A DNA stretch of 64,000 bases from JBBRVW01 sp038246545 (GCA_038246545.1 JBBRVW010000007.1:60075-124074); one strand, 5' to 3'. Positions 34,401 to 42,987 are shown, counted from the stretch's first letter. Numbers and translations: made by a program. The notes: generated from the letters alone by a model not told the origin.

Positions 34401-35256
34401 AGTCCATCGCCTCGGCGCCCTTGATCGAGGGGACGAGCAGCGTGCGGCTGCCATCGGGCTTCTGGATGTCGATGGCGAGGCCGAAGTTGACGTGCTCGTG
34501 GGCGACGACCGCGGGCTTGCCGTCGACCTCGCTGAAGCCGTTGTTCATCTCCGGCATCTCGGCGAGCGCCTTGATCACGGCGTAGCCGATCAGGTGGGTG
34601 AAGGAGACCTTGCCGCCGCGGTTGCGCTGCAGGGCGTTGTTGATGACGGTGCGGTTGTCGATGAGCAGCTTGGCCGGCACCGCGCGAACGCTGGTGGCGG
34701 TCGGCACGGTGAGGCTGGCGTTCATGTTGGACACCACCCGGGCGGCGGGGCCCTTGAGGGTGCGCACGTCGTCGCCGCCGGCGTCCGGGGCGACCGCCGG
34801 GGCGCGCTCGGCCGGTGCCGCACCCGCTGCGGGCCTCGTGTCGGGCTTCGCGGCGGCGGCGGCGGCCTTGGCCTCGGCCTCGGCCGGCGGGCTGACCGGC
34901 GCGGCGGCCGGTGTCTGTACCACCTGCCGAGTGGCAGTGCCGTCGGCGACAGGTGCGGCGGCTCGGGGAGTGCCCTCCTGGGGCGGTGCGGCGGGTGTCG
35001 CAGGTGCGGCAGGGGTGCCGTTGGCGGCGGGGCCGGACTCCGCCGGGCGGTAGTCCTTGAAGAAGTCCCACCACGCCTGGTCGACGCTGTTCTTGTCGGC
35101 GAGGTACTGCTGGTACAGCTCGTCCACCAGCCACTCGTTGGGGCCGAAGCCACCGGGAGCCTTGCTGACTGTGCTGACCGGACTGCTGGTCGGCTCCTGC
35201 TCGGAGGCTGACTGCGACACGGCGTTGTTCGCCCTCTTCCCTGCACTGCTCGACAC
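31402..35256 (-). CDS. kgd: multifunctional 2-oxoglutarate decarboxylase/dehydrogenase E1-E2 protein (Kgd/OdhA)
   Basis: This 1284-residue protein fuses a succinyltransferase (E2-like) domain to a thiamin-dependent 2-oxoglutarate E1, the citric acid cycle enzyme of actinobacteria. Order: a short E1 N-terminal helix (NEWLVDELYQQYLADKNSVDQAWWDFF), an Ala/Pro-rich linker (about 70-150), the E2 core ending in STYDHRIIQGAQSGDFLRR (about 380), then E1 with the thiamin site HGDAAFAGQGVVAETLNL (about 690). As in relatives, no lipoyl domain is present. The DUF6104 gene follows it directly. Confidence 0.96.
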   Translation of the reverse strand: MSSSAGKRANNAVSQSASEQEPTSSPVSTVSKAPGGFGPNEWLVDELYQQYLADKNSVDQAWWDFFKDYRPAESGPAANGTPAAPATPAAPPQEGTPRAAAPVADGTATRQVVQTPAAAPVSPPAEAEAKAAAAAAKPDTRPAAGAAPAERAPAVAPDAGGDDVRTLKGPAARVVSNMNASLTVPTATSVRAVPAKLLIDNRTVINNALQRNRGGKVSFTHLIGYAVIKALAEMPEMNNGFSEVDGKPAVVAHEHVNFGLAIDIQKPDGSRTLLVPSIKGAEAMDFAGFWSAYEDIVRRARGNKLTADDFAGTTITLTNPGTIGTVHSVPRLMAGQGTIIGVGAMEYPAEYQGAATETLARLAVSKTMTLTSTYDHRIIQGAQSGDFLRRVHGLLLGEQHFYDDIFRSLRIPYEPIRWVRDISASHEDDVAKQARVQELIHAYRVRGHLMADTDPLEFRQRSHPDLDVVTHGLTLWDLDREFATGGFGGKPMATLREILGVLRESYCRRIGIEYMHIQDPEERLWIQERVEVGSPKPDRQDQLTILRRLNAAEAFETFLQTKYVGQKRFSLEGGESVIPLLDEVMTSAAEAGLDEVTIGMPHRGRLNVLANLAGKSYAQIFREFEGNQDPRSVQGSGDVKYHLGTEGSFKAPDGSETKVYLAANPSHLEAVNPVLEGITRAKQDRIDKGEEGFTVLPVLMHGDAAFAGQGVVAETLNLSQLRGYRTGGTIHVIVNNQVGFTTSPAASRSSFYCTDVARMIQAPIFHVNGDDPEACVRVAKLAFEYRQAFKKDVVIDMVCYRRRGHNEGDDPSMTQPLMYNLIEGKRSVRKIYTESLIGRGDISVEEAEQALRDYQGQLERVFTETRDTISSSQDQGTGQGIEPPAEQTSAVAAAVRPTAVELEVVKRIADAFVALPDGFTVHPKLMPLLQRRAAMASEGGIDWAMGELFAFGSLLLEGKPIRLAGQDSRRGTFVQRHAVLTDKVTGDEWVPLRHLDEGQARFWIYDSLLSEFAALGFEYGYSVARPDALVLWEAQFGDFLNGGQTIIDEFIAASEQKWNQRSSVVLLLPHGFEGQGPDHSSGRIERFLTMCAEDNMTVAYPSTPASYFHLLRWHAYHEPRRPLIVFTPKSMLRLKAAASSVEDLTSGTFRPVIPESERGIDPGQVRRVLLCAGKVYYDLLAERAKRAGSGGEQVAIVRVEQLAPLAGREIADAVSPYPDAQLVWVQEEPANMGSWPFMALNLPARLGGRGLSCIARPASASPAAGSHKVHDQEQQSLVQQAFTL

Positions 35257-35502
35257 GTGATGGCGGTGGCGTTCAGCCTAGCCCGTGTCTCACGACCCCA
35301 TCTCGGCGCGCGTCCCGTCGCATCCTGCCCGGCGTCGTTGTTGTTCGCCTCGCGTAGAACGCCGTGACGCGTGGCACCTCCGCCCAGCCGGATCGGGCGG
35401 GCGCCACGACCCGCTCCCTGATCGAGAGCGAGTCACGAGGCACGGCCCAACCGCGCGCGTGTGGCGCCGGGCAGGCGCCGCCGTGGCCCTACGGGGCCGG
35501 CC

Positions 35503-36681
35503 TCAGAGGCCCATCGACCGGGCGATCACGAGCTTCTGGACCTCGGTGGCGCCCTCGACGATGCGCAGCACCCGCAGATGCCGCAGGATCCGCTCGACCG
35601 GCCCTTCGCGCAGCAGCCCCATGCCGCCGAACACCTGGAGGCAGCGGTCGGCGACGGCGTACGCCTTCTCGGTGCAGTAGTACTTCGCTATCGACGAGTC
35701 GAGCATCGGGTTGCCGCCCGTCGTGCTGCCGGTGTCGATCGCCCAGGCGAGGTGGTAGGCGATCCACCGCATCGACTCGATGTCGGCCTTGCACTCGGCC
35801 AGCGGGAACGAGACGCCCTGGTTCGCGGAAAGCGGTCGGCCGAACGCGGTCCGGCTGCGGGCGTGCTTCACGGCCTCCGCGAGGCAGTACTCCGCCAGGC
35901 CGAGCGATTGGGCGGCGAAGCCGGCCCGCCCGGCGTTGAGGAAGCCCATCGCCGCCTGGAAGCCGCGGCCCACCTCGCCGATCACGTGGTCGGCCGGGAC
36001 GCGGGCGCCGTCGAACCACAGCTCCACCGGGTGGGAGTCGGCGATGCTGGCCTGGATCTTGCCGACGCGGTACTGGTCCGCGGGCACGACGAATGCGGTG
36101 ATCCCGCCGTCGGCCCGCTTCTCCTTGTCGGTGACGGCGAAGACGACGGCGAAGTCGGCCCGGTCGCCGTTGGTGATGTAGTGCTTCATCCCGTCGATGA
36201 CCCAGTCGTCGCCGTCGCGTCGGGCGGTGGTGCGGATCGCCTGCGCGTCGCTGCCCGCCTCGGGCTCGGTCAGGGCGAAGCACATGGTCTGCTCGCCGCG
36301 TACGACCGGCGCGAGGTAGGTGGCGTGCAGGTGCTCCGGCAGCTCGAGCAGGAGCGGGCTCGGGCCGGACGGGCTGGGGACGCCGAGGGTGAGCGGTGCC
36401 AGCCGCAGCCCGGACCGAGCGGCGTCCTCGACGAGGAGGGTCGTGCCCAGGGTCGACAGGCCCCAGCCGCCCGCCTCCTCGGGGAGGTAGCAGGCGTAGA
36501 AGCCCTCGGCGGCCGAACGCCGACGCAGCCCGTCGACCGCCCCGTGCAGCTCCTCGCGGTCGGGGTCGAGGCCGGTGAGGTCCGTGTGCAGCGCCTCCTC
36601 GACCGGCCGGACCTCGCGGTCGAGGAACGTCCCGAAGGACGTCCGCAGCGCCGTCAGCTCGGCCGGGATCGTGAAGTCCAT
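35503..36681 (-). CDS. acyl-CoA dehydrogenase
   Basis: This 392-residue flavoenzyme should catalyse alpha,beta-dehydrogenation of an acyl-CoA. Family signatures are present: CFALTEPEAGSDAQAI (about 133), a central beta domain, and the C-terminal DRCLQVFGGMGLLREGPVERILRHLRVLRIVEGATEVQKL with the catalytic Glu. The chain-length preference is not evident. It stands alone, with a non-coding gap of about 245 bases on the kgd side. Confidence 0.93.
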   Translation of the reverse strand: MDFTIPAELTALRTSFGTFLDREVRPVEEALHTDLTGLDPDREELHGAVDGLRRRSAAEGFYACYLPEEAGGWGLSTLGTTLLVEDAARSGLRLAPLTLGVPSPSGPSPLLLELPEHLHATYLAPVVRGEQTMCFALTEPEAGSDAQAIRTTARRDGDDWVIDGMKHYITNGDRADFAVVFAVTDKEKRADGGITAFVVPADQYRVGKIQASIADSHPVELWFDGARVPADHVIGEVGRGFQAAMGFLNAGRAGFAAQSLGLAEYCLAEAVKHARSRTAFGRPLSANQGVSFPLAECKADIESMRWIAYHLAWAIDTGSTTGGNPMLDSSIAKYYCTEKAYAVADRCLQVFGGMGLLREGPVERILRHLRVLRIVEGATEVQKLVIARSMGL

Positions 36682-36748
36682 GCCCTCGATCCCACCACGC
36701 GGTCCCGTCTGCCGTACCTGGATGCTCGTTCGGTCGGCGGCCGGGTTG

Positions 36749-37351
36749 TCAGGGGCGGATGGGCTCGGGGGCCATCCGGATCGACAGGTGGACCTGGCGG
36801 GCGCCGTCGGGAGCGGCCCCGAGCGGCCGGCTGCTCCGGAAGTACGGCCGCAGCACGCCCATCAGCGCGGCCGAGATCTCCCGCAGCTCGTCGACCGTGA
36901 CGACGACGGTGCTGCTGGACATCAGCGCGGCCTCGCGCCACGCCGGTTCCGCGGCCGCGCGGTCGACGAAGTCGAGCACCTTGGCATCAGAGCTGGCGAG
37001 CATCACCCGGGCGAGCGTCGAGTCCATCGCCTGCGCCTGCCCACGGTCGGCGCCCGGGTCGGGGTCGCTCACCCAGCTGGTGATCGCGGCCCGCCACACC
37101 CGCTCGCGGCCGTCGCGGTCGCGGGAGTCGTCGGGCTCGACGAAGCCGTGCCGGGCCAGCAGCCGCAGGTGGTAGCTGCAGGCGCTGGGCGACAGGCCCG
37201 CGACCTCGGCGACCTCGGTGGCCGTCGCCGGCCCGTCGGCCTGCAGCGTCTCGAGGATCGCGTAGCGACCGGCGTGGGCGAGGGCGCGCAGCGCCCCGGG
37301 GTCGGAGATCCGCCGGCCGTACGGCGTCTCGCGCGGGTCGCTGTCGGTCAT
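36749..37351 (-). CDS. ArsR-type helix-turn-helix regulator
   Basis: This 200-residue regulator has an ArsR-like winged helix in its first half (RALAHAGRYAILETLQADGPATATEVAEVAGLSPSACSYHLRLLARHGFVEP, residues about 22-74). Its C-terminal half (about 95-190) resembles the ligand-domain of MFS-linked actinobacterial regulators. It is divergent from an MFS exporter, and an inverted repeat lies between them over the exporter promoter. I infer repression of the exporter, relieved by an unknown effector. Confidence 0.88.
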   Translation of the reverse strand: MTDSDPRETPYGRRISDPGALRALAHAGRYAILETLQADGPATATEVAEVAGLSPSACSYHLRLLARHGFVEPDDSRDRDGRERVWRAAITSWVSDPDPGADRGQAQAMDSTLARVMLASSDAKVLDFVDRAAAEPAWREAALMSSSTVVVTVDELREISAALMGVLRPYFRSSRPLGAAPDGARQVHLSIRMAPEPIRP

Positions 37352-37373
37352 GCCGGCCAGATTATCTGAAACA

Positions 37374-37407
37374 ACCCCTTCACAACAGAGATGTGAAGGG
37401 GTACTTT
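37374..37407 (+). promoter_or_regulatory. promoter and operator of the MFS exporter
   Basis: TTCACA (37379-37384) and TACTTT (37402-37407) are 17 bases apart. Arms ACCCCTTCACA (37374-37384) and TGTGAAGGGGT (37392-37402) form a perfect inverted repeat around 7 bases and fill the space between the two promoter elements. The GTG start of the exporter is 9 bases beyond the -10, so the message should be leaderless. Confidence 0.75.
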
Positions 37408-37415
37408 CACATTTC

Positions 37416-38726
37416 GTGGACACCGACACGACCCGCCCCGGCCGCGAGGCCGTGACCGCCGCCGGCGGCTCGGCCGGCCGGACGGCGCCGCCCACCGTCC
37501 CGGACGTCCGGGCAGCGCTGCGCACCCGGGACGCCCGCCTGGTCTTCAGCGCCTACGCCGTCTCGGCGGTCGGCAGCGAGGTCACGGTCCTCGCCATCCC
37601 GCTGGTCGCCGCGGTGCTGCTCGGCGCCAGCCCGCTGCAGATGGGCCTGCTGACGGCGGCTGGTACGGCGCCGTACGTCGGGTTCGCGCTGGTGGTGGGT
37701 GCGTGGGTGGACCGGTTGCGCCGCCGCCGACCGCTGATGGTGGCGGCCGACCTGCTGGCTGCCGTCGCGCTGCTGACCGTGCCGCTCGCCTGGGCGCTGG
37801 GTGTCCTGTCGGTCGGCCAGCTGGTCGCCGTCGAGCTCGTGGTCGGCGTGGCGCGGGTGACGTTCCGCCCCACCTTCAGCACCCACCTGCCGGACGTGGT
37901 GCCGGCGCAGGCCCTCACGACGGCCAGCTCGCGGCTGCGCGCCTCGGAGGCGACGGCGATGCTGGCCGGACCGACGCTGGGCGGCTCGCTGGTGCAGCTG
38001 CTCACGGCACCGGTCGCGGTGCTGGCCGACGCGCTCTCGTTCCTGATGTCGGCGGTGCTGGTGAGCCGGGTCCGCGCCCCGGAGCGGGTCGGGTACGTCC
38101 CGGCCGCCCGCCGGCGTCTGGTCCAGGAGATCGGCGAGGGGATGACCTACCTGTTCCGGGACCGCCGGCTGCGGGCGATCGCGGGGGCGGCTGCGAACGT
38201 GAACTTCTTCGGCCTGATGATCTTCGCCCTGCTTGTCGTCTACCTCACGCGCGACCACGACTTCACACCGTTGATGATCGCTGCGGTGACGGTCGCCGGC
38301 GGCCTCGGCTCGCTCGCCGGTGCGGTCATGGCACCGAAGGTCTCGGCCCGGATCGGTCGCGGCCGGACGATCATGTGCGGCTCGGCGGTCTTCTCCGTCG
38401 GCATGATCGCCTTCCCCGCTGCCCACGGCCCGCGGTGGCTGGTGCTCGCGATCCTCTGCGCCAACGAGGTGGTCGTCGGCATCGGCATCATGCTCTTCGA
38501 CGTCACCACCGGCGCGTTCTACCTGACCGACGTCCCGGACGCGATCCGCGGCCGGGTCAACACCTCGATGTCGACCGTGTCGCAGGGCGTCAAGGCGCTC
38601 GGCGCGCTGACCGGTGGCGCGATCGGCACGGCGTACGGCGTGCGGCCGGCGCTGTGGGTCGCGGCGATCGGCGCCACCACGACCGTGCTGTGGACCGTGT
38701 TCTCGCCGCTCCGGTCGACGGAATGA
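37416..38726 (+). CDS. MFS transporter (drug/metabolite exporter)
   Basis: This 436-residue major facilitator protein has 12 predicted helices and the MFS signature WVDRLRRRRPLMVAADLL between helices 2 and 3. It resembles the actinobacterial 'enterobactin/drug exporter' group, which is commonly paired with an ArsR-type regulator as here. The GTG at 37416 lies 9 bases after the -10 box, which decides the start and predicts a leaderless message. The transported compound is unknown. Confidence 0.9.
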   Translation: MDTDTTRPGREAVTAAGGSAGRTAPPTVPDVRAALRTRDARLVFSAYAVSAVGSEVTVLAIPLVAAVLLGASPLQMGLLTAAGTAPYVGFALVVGAWVDRLRRRRPLMVAADLLAAVALLTVPLAWALGVLSVGQLVAVELVVGVARVTFRPTFSTHLPDVVPAQALTTASSRLRASEATAMLAGPTLGGSLVQLLTAPVAVLADALSFLMSAVLVSRVRAPERVGYVPAARRRLVQEIGEGMTYLFRDRRLRAIAGAAANVNFFGLMIFALLVVYLTRDHDFTPLMIAAVTVAGGLGSLAGAVMAPKVSARIGRGRTIMCGSAVFSVGMIAFPAAHGPRWLVLAILCANEVVVGIGIMLFDVTTGAFYLTDVPDAIRGRVNTSMSTVSQGVKALGALTGGAIGTAYGVRPALWVAAIGATTTVLWTVFSPLRSTE

Positions 38727-38784
38727 CGACCCGCGGCCCGCAGCGCCGGTACCGTGGTGCGACGTGCAGGGGGGAACAGCAGCG

Positions 38785-40287
38785 GTGCGCCGCGCGGCAG
38801 CGGTCTGGCTGGCGCTCGCCACGCTGACGGCCCTCCTGGGGCCGGCCCGGCCGGCGGCCGCCGCCCCGGCGCGACCGGAGTCGCGGCTCGAGGTCGCCAT
38901 GCGGGACGCCCGCACGTACGCCCTGCACCAGCTACGGCGCACCGACCGCCGGCTGAAGCCCGGCCGCTACCCGACCGTGGCCGTCGGGAGCGCACCGTGG
39001 CGCACCAGCGGCACCAACGGCTGGCTGGCCGGGTTCTGGCCGGGCCGGCTGTGGCTCGCGTACGAGCTGACCGGTGACCGGACCTGGGCCCGACGGGCCG
39101 TGGCACGGCAGGCGCCCCTCGCCGTCCGCCAGGACGACGCCACGACACACGACCTCGGCTTCCTGCTGCAGACCTCCTTCGGACGGGGCGCCGACCTGCT
39201 CGGGCGCCCCGAGGACGCCGCCGTCGTGCAGCGCGCCGCCGCTGCGCTGGCCGCGCGGTTCGTGCCGTCGGTGGGGGCGCTGCGCAGCTGGGACGGACCG
39301 GCGGGCCAGGCGACCGTCATCGTGGACAGCCTGATGAACCTCGAGCTGCTCCTGTGGGCGGCCGACCACGGCGGTCCCGCGCAGTGGCGCGACCTCGCGG
39401 TGCAGCACGCGCTCACCGTGGCCCGGTGGCAGGTCAGGCCCGACGGCAGCACCTTCCACGTCGTGCGCTTCGACGAGTCGACCGGCCAGCCGGTGTGGTC
39501 GGGTACCGCGCAGGGGCTGGCCGACTGGTCCACCTGGGCCCGCGGTCAGTCGTGGGCGGTGCACGGCTTCACGACGGTGTACGCCGCTTCGCGCGACCCG
39601 CGGCTGCTCGACGCCGCGCGCCGGGTCGCCGGCTTCGCCGTGTCGCACGTGCCCCCCGACGGCGTGCCGTGGTGGGACTACGACGCGCCGGGCAGCCGCC
39701 GCGACACCACCGCCGCCGCGGTGCTGGCGTCGGGGCTGCTCGACCTGGCCCGGGTCGACCCGGACCCGGCTCGCCGGGCGACCTGGCGGGACGCCGCGAT
39801 CCACACGCTGCGCGCCCTGGTCGGTCCGCGCTACCTGGCCAGGGGCACCGGCTCCTGGTCGGTGCTGCTGCACGGCAGACACGACCCGGCGTACGACGAC
39901 GCGGGGGTGACCTACGGCGACCACTACCTCCTCGAGGCGCTGCTGCGGGTCCAGCTGCTGCCCCCGACCCGTGCTGCCCGGCCGCTGCGCGCGGTCCAGG
40001 ACCTCGCCGGTGGCGGGGTGCGGGCCGACCTCGGCGCGGCCCGGCGGGTCAGCGCCGTGTCGGTGCGGTGGCGGCACGGCGGCGACGCCGCGACCCGGTT
40101 CGTCGTCCAGGTGTCGACGGACGGTTCCAGGTGGTCGACGGTGCGCGGCGGGGTGAGCAGCGGGCGCAGCGCGGCGGCCGAGACCTACGACCTGCGGGAC
40201 CGCACCACCCGGTTCGTGCGGGTGCGGCCGCTCGGGTCGACCGACGGCACCGAGGGCCGGGTGCTGCGGCTCACGCTCCGGCGCTGA
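38785..40287 (+). CDS. secreted glycoside hydrolase family 88/105-like protein with C-terminal discoidin-like domain
   Basis: This 500-residue protein has a signal peptide (residues 1-30) and an alpha/alpha-barrel like GH88 unsaturated glucuronyl hydrolases: TNGWLAGFWPGRLWLAYELTGD, THDLGFLLQTSFGRG, VDSLMNLELLLWA, WARGQSWAVHGFTTVY, YGDHYLLEALLR. A C-terminal domain of about 120 residues (RADLGAARRVSAVSVRWRHG...) resembles F5/8 type C carbohydrate-binding modules. It should release unsaturated uronic acids from polysaccharide fragments. GTG 38785 is preceded by AGGGGGGAA. No lyase or uptake genes lie nearby. Confidence 0.85.
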   Translation: MRRAAAVWLALATLTALLGPARPAAAAPARPESRLEVAMRDARTYALHQLRRTDRRLKPGRYPTVAVGSAPWRTSGTNGWLAGFWPGRLWLAYELTGDRTWARRAVARQAPLAVRQDDATTHDLGFLLQTSFGRGADLLGRPEDAAVVQRAAAALAARFVPSVGALRSWDGPAGQATVIVDSLMNLELLLWAADHGGPAQWRDLAVQHALTVARWQVRPDGSTFHVVRFDESTGQPVWSGTAQGLADWSTWARGQSWAVHGFTTVYAASRDPRLLDAARRVAGFAVSHVPPDGVPWWDYDAPGSRRDTTAAAVLASGLLDLARVDPDPARRATWRDAAIHTLRALVGPRYLARGTGSWSVLLHGRHDPAYDDAGVTYGDHYLLEALLRVQLLPPTRAARPLRAVQDLAGGGVRADLGAARRVSAVSVRWRHGGDAATRFVVQVSTDGSRWSTVRGGVSSGRSAAAETYDLRDRTTRFVRVRPLGSTDGTEGRVLRLTLRR

Positions 40288-40317
40288 TCCGCTCGACCGC
40301 GTGGGCCGGGCCGCGGG

Positions 40318-40764
40318 TCAGCGGCGGTGCTGCCTCGGCGTCGTGATGACCGTGAGCAGCCCGACCAGCACCAGCATCCCGGCGAGGAACAGGGTCGCGC
40401 CGATGATCGCGGTCTCGGTGCGATCGGCCGCGGTGGCGTCGAGCCGGTCCAGGGTGAGCTTGTTCGACAGGCTGAAGGCCAGCGACGCCGCGCCCGCCAG
40501 CATCACGAGCACGGCGCCGAACTTCGTGGCACCGCCGCCGAAGCTCACGACGACGGTGAGGATCGCGACGGCGGCCAGGAACCAGAGCGGCACGGAGAGG
40601 CCGGTGCCCCAGCCGTAGAGCCAGTCGTCGCCGATCCGGCCGACCTTGCCCGGGGTGTCGAGGAAGCTCAGGTCATAGGGCCGGTCGTGGTCGACCGACA
40701 CCCACGCGCCCGCGAGGTTGGCGGCGACCCACATCACGCCGAGGAAGACCAGCAGCCTGCGCAC
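40318..40764 (-). CDS. hypothetical membrane protein
   Basis: This 148-residue protein has four hydrophobic segments (residues about 1-21, 57-76, 83-103 and 122-142) with a short outer loop containing DHDRPYDLSFLDTP between the first two. I recognise no family. The GTG at 40762-40764 begins VRRLLVFLGVMWVAANLAG. The DUF3052 gene, 55 bases upstream on the same strand, may be in the same transcript. Confidence 0.75.
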   Translation of the reverse strand: MRRLLVFLGVMWVAANLAGAWVSVDHDRPYDLSFLDTPGKVGRIGDDWLYGWGTGLSVPLWFLAAVAILTVVVSFGGGATKFGAVLVMLAGAASLAFSLSNKLTLDRLDATAADRTETAIIGATLFLAGMLVLVGLLTVITTPRQHRR

Positions 40765-40819
40765 GCGCCCAGGGTGACAGGTCGGCAGCGCCGACGTGGG
40801 CACGTCGGCAGCGCGGTGG

Positions 40820-41233
40820 TCACCGGTCGCGCAGCCGGACGACGAACCGCAGCGCCGACCACGTCGCGCTGACCGCGCACACCTTGTTGTCGACCAGCCC
40901 GGCCGCCAGCCCGTGCTCGCGGACGACGTTCTCGTCCAGGTCCGTGACGACGCCGCTGCTGCGCTTGGGCCACAGCACCCACAGACCGCCCGCGGTGGTG
41001 AGCCGCGCCGACGACGGCCGGAACCGTCGCGCGAGCGCTGACCGGTCCGGCGCGAAGGCCAGCACCACGTCGTACGGCGCCCGGCCGGCGCGCCGGTGCA
41101 GCTCGACACCCGGCAGCGGGCCGAGGGTGTCGTCCTCGAAGCCGGCCGGGGCCCCGGCCAGCAGCACCCGGGCGCCGGGTGCGATGCCGAGCTTCCGCGG
41201 GAGCGGCGTCCCCGAGTAGCCGGCGACGGTCAC
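40820..41233 (-). CDS. DUF3052 family protein
   Basis: This 137-residue soluble protein matches DUF3052: it begins TVAGYSGTPLPRKLGIAPGARVLLAGAP and contains APYDVVLAFAPDRSAL and GLWVLWPKRSSGVVTDLDENVVRE. It keeps a conserved pattern reminiscent of nucleotide- or SAM-binding Rossmann proteins without a clear motif. The function is not known. The GTG at 41231-41233 is the start. It lies between a cell-wall hydrolase and a membrane protein, all on one strand. Confidence 0.85.
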   Translation of the reverse strand: MTVAGYSGTPLPRKLGIAPGARVLLAGAPAGFEDDTLGPLPGVELHRRAGRAPYDVVLAFAPDRSALARRFRPSSARLTTAGGLWVLWPKRSSGVVTDLDENVVREHGLAAGLVDNKVCAVSATWSALRFVVRLRDR

Positions 41234-41262
41234 GGCGGCACCGTAGCGGGGTGCTGTGACGG

Positions 41263-42741
41263 TCAGGGCCGGAAGGTCCCGAGCAGGTCCGGGCGCCAGA
41301 TGCCGGCGACCCGGACGTCGGCGCCGGGGTGCGGCGCCTCGACCATCAGCCCGGCGCCCAGGTAGAGCCCGACGTGGTAGACCGTCGCGAGGTCGGCCGG
41401 GTCGGCGGCGTAGACGACCAGGTCGCCCGGCCGGGCGTCGGCGAGCGGGACGGGCGGTGCCTGCCGGGCCTGGCCGACGCTCCAGTGGTCGAGGTCGACC
41501 CCACCGTGCTGCCACGCGAGCATCGTCAGGCCGGAGCAGTCGAACGCGTCCGGCCCCGCGGCTCCCCACTCGTAGGGCTTGCCGACCTGGTCGAGGGCGA
41601 ACTGCACGGCGTCGCGGGCACCGGAGTCGGAGCCGCGCGGCCGGACCAGGTCCGGCTGCGGCATCCCGTGCGAGAACACCCAGTCGACGGCGGATCGCGC
41701 GCGGTCCGCGTCCCGCGCCGCGAGCAGTCGCTGCTCGGCCGGCAGGTCGCTGCCGCGTGCCGTCGCGAGCTCACGCAGCAGCCGGGTCCGTTCCGCCGCG
41801 AGCGCGTCTGCCTCAGCCTGCTGGTCGGCCAGCCGGGACTCCACCGTCGCCCTGGCGGCCTCGGCGGCCGCGGCCTCGGCCCGGACCCGGACCAGGGCGG
41901 CCTCGAGGCGCTGCTCCGCCTCGGTCAGGAGCTGCTCCTGCGTGGTCGCACTCGTGAGGGCCGCGGCGCGCGCTTGGCCGACGAAGCGGATCGCTGCGCT
42001 GCGGTGCAGCAGGTCCCTGGCCCCGTCGGCCGAGAGGACCGCGGACCAGGCAGCCATCGGGCCGCCGGACCGGTAGGCCGCTGCCGCCCAGCGCCCCAGC
42101 TCGTCGCGGGCGGTGTCGGCGGCCGCCACGGCGGTGGCGAGCGCGGCCTCGGCCGCCTGCTGGTCCCGCTCGGCCGCCGACAACGCCACCTGGACGGCGT
42201 CGTACGCCTCCACCGCCAGCGCAACCTGCACCTGCAGGACCGCGAGCCGGTCCTGCGCGCCCTGGATCCGGCGCTCGAGGTCAGCGACCGCCAGGTCGGC
42301 GGTGCCGGCCGGCACCGCTGCCGGCTCCTCGGGCCCGACGGCGGCCGCGGCCGGCGGGCTGACCAGCACCGCCGCGGCGAGCAGCAGTGGGACGCCGAGC
42401 AGGATCCCCGCCCGGCGCCCTGCGGCGCCGCTCGTCGCCGGCGGCTGAGAGTGTCCACCGGCACGTCGGCGGGCGGTGCGAGCGGTGTACCGGACGGTGG
42501 GCGGGCCGGTCAGGGTACGGACCCGAACGCCGCCGCGCCGAGCAGGACCGCGACGAGCAGCGTTGCCGGCCTGGACGGACGCGCTGCCGGTGTTGACGGT
42601 CCGGGCGATCTTCACCACCGGGTTGATCGATGTGGGGCCGCCGCGTTCGCCGGCGCGGCCGGGTGCCAGGCGCATCCGCATGACCGCCAGGGCCAGCACG
42701 CTCGCGACGACGGCGAGCAGCACGACGGACGGTCGAGACAC
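41263..42741 (-). CDS. NlpC/P60 family cell-wall endopeptidase
   Basis: This 492-residue protein ends in an NlpC/P60 catalytic domain with nucleophile Cys in FDCSGLTML (about residue 410) and His in VYHVGLYLG and APHPGA. Before it lies a long coiled coil (about 145-330), as in RipC/CwlO-type peptidoglycan hydrolases. The N-terminus is unusual: a hydrophobic segment at residues 5-21, about 90 basic residues, then a second hydrophobic signal-like segment ending VSPPAAAA near 136. AGGAAGAG, 6 bases before GTG 42741, supports the long form. Confidence 0.85.
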   Translation of the reverse strand: MSRPSVVLLAVVASVLALAVMRMRLAPGRAGERGGPTSINPVVKIARTVNTGSASVQAGNAARRGPARRGGVRVRTLTGPPTVRYTARTARRRAGGHSQPPATSGAAGRRAGILLGVPLLLAAAVLVSPPAAAAVGPEEPAAVPAGTADLAVADLERRIQGAQDRLAVLQVQVALAVEAYDAVQVALSAAERDQQAAEAALATAVAAADTARDELGRWAAAAYRSGGPMAAWSAVLSADGARDLLHRSAAIRFVGQARAAALTSATTQEQLLTEAEQRLEAALVRVRAEAAAAEAARATVESRLADQQAEADALAAERTRLLRELATARGSDLPAEQRLLAARDADRARSAVDWVFSHGMPQPDLVRPRGSDSGARDAVQFALDQVGKPYEWGAAGPDAFDCSGLTMLAWQHGGVDLDHWSVGQARQAPPVPLADARPGDLVVYAADPADLATVYHVGLYLGAGLMVEAPHPGADVRVAGIWRPDLLGTFRP

Positions 42742-42824
42742 GTGACGGCTCTTCCTCGCTCCCACACCCAGTGATCGGACCAAGCAGCCACAGCGTGTGC
42801 CCGGCGTGCGGGGAGCGGTTGCCA

Positions 42825-42864
42825 GATGACAGCGCCGTCATGCGGCCCACATCGCGCTGTCATC
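42825..42864. promoter_or_regulatory. inverted repeat between the NlpC/P60 and kinase genes
   Basis: GATGACAGCGC (42825-42835) and GCGCTGTCATC (42854-42864) are perfect inverted arms with 18 bases between. They lie 84 bases upstream of the NlpC/P60 start and 124 bases beyond the histidine kinase stop. They could be an operator for the hydrolase gene or a terminator for the kinase operon. Confidence 0.45.
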
Positions 42865-42987
42865 CGGTGGGCGCGGGGAGACTCCGGACAGTCGCGCCGG
42901 GCGCCCGGGAGACCGTGTGCGGCCCGTCACGGGGATGGGGTTGCTGCGCATCGGCCCCGCCGGCGCGGGACCGATGCAGCGCGCCTG

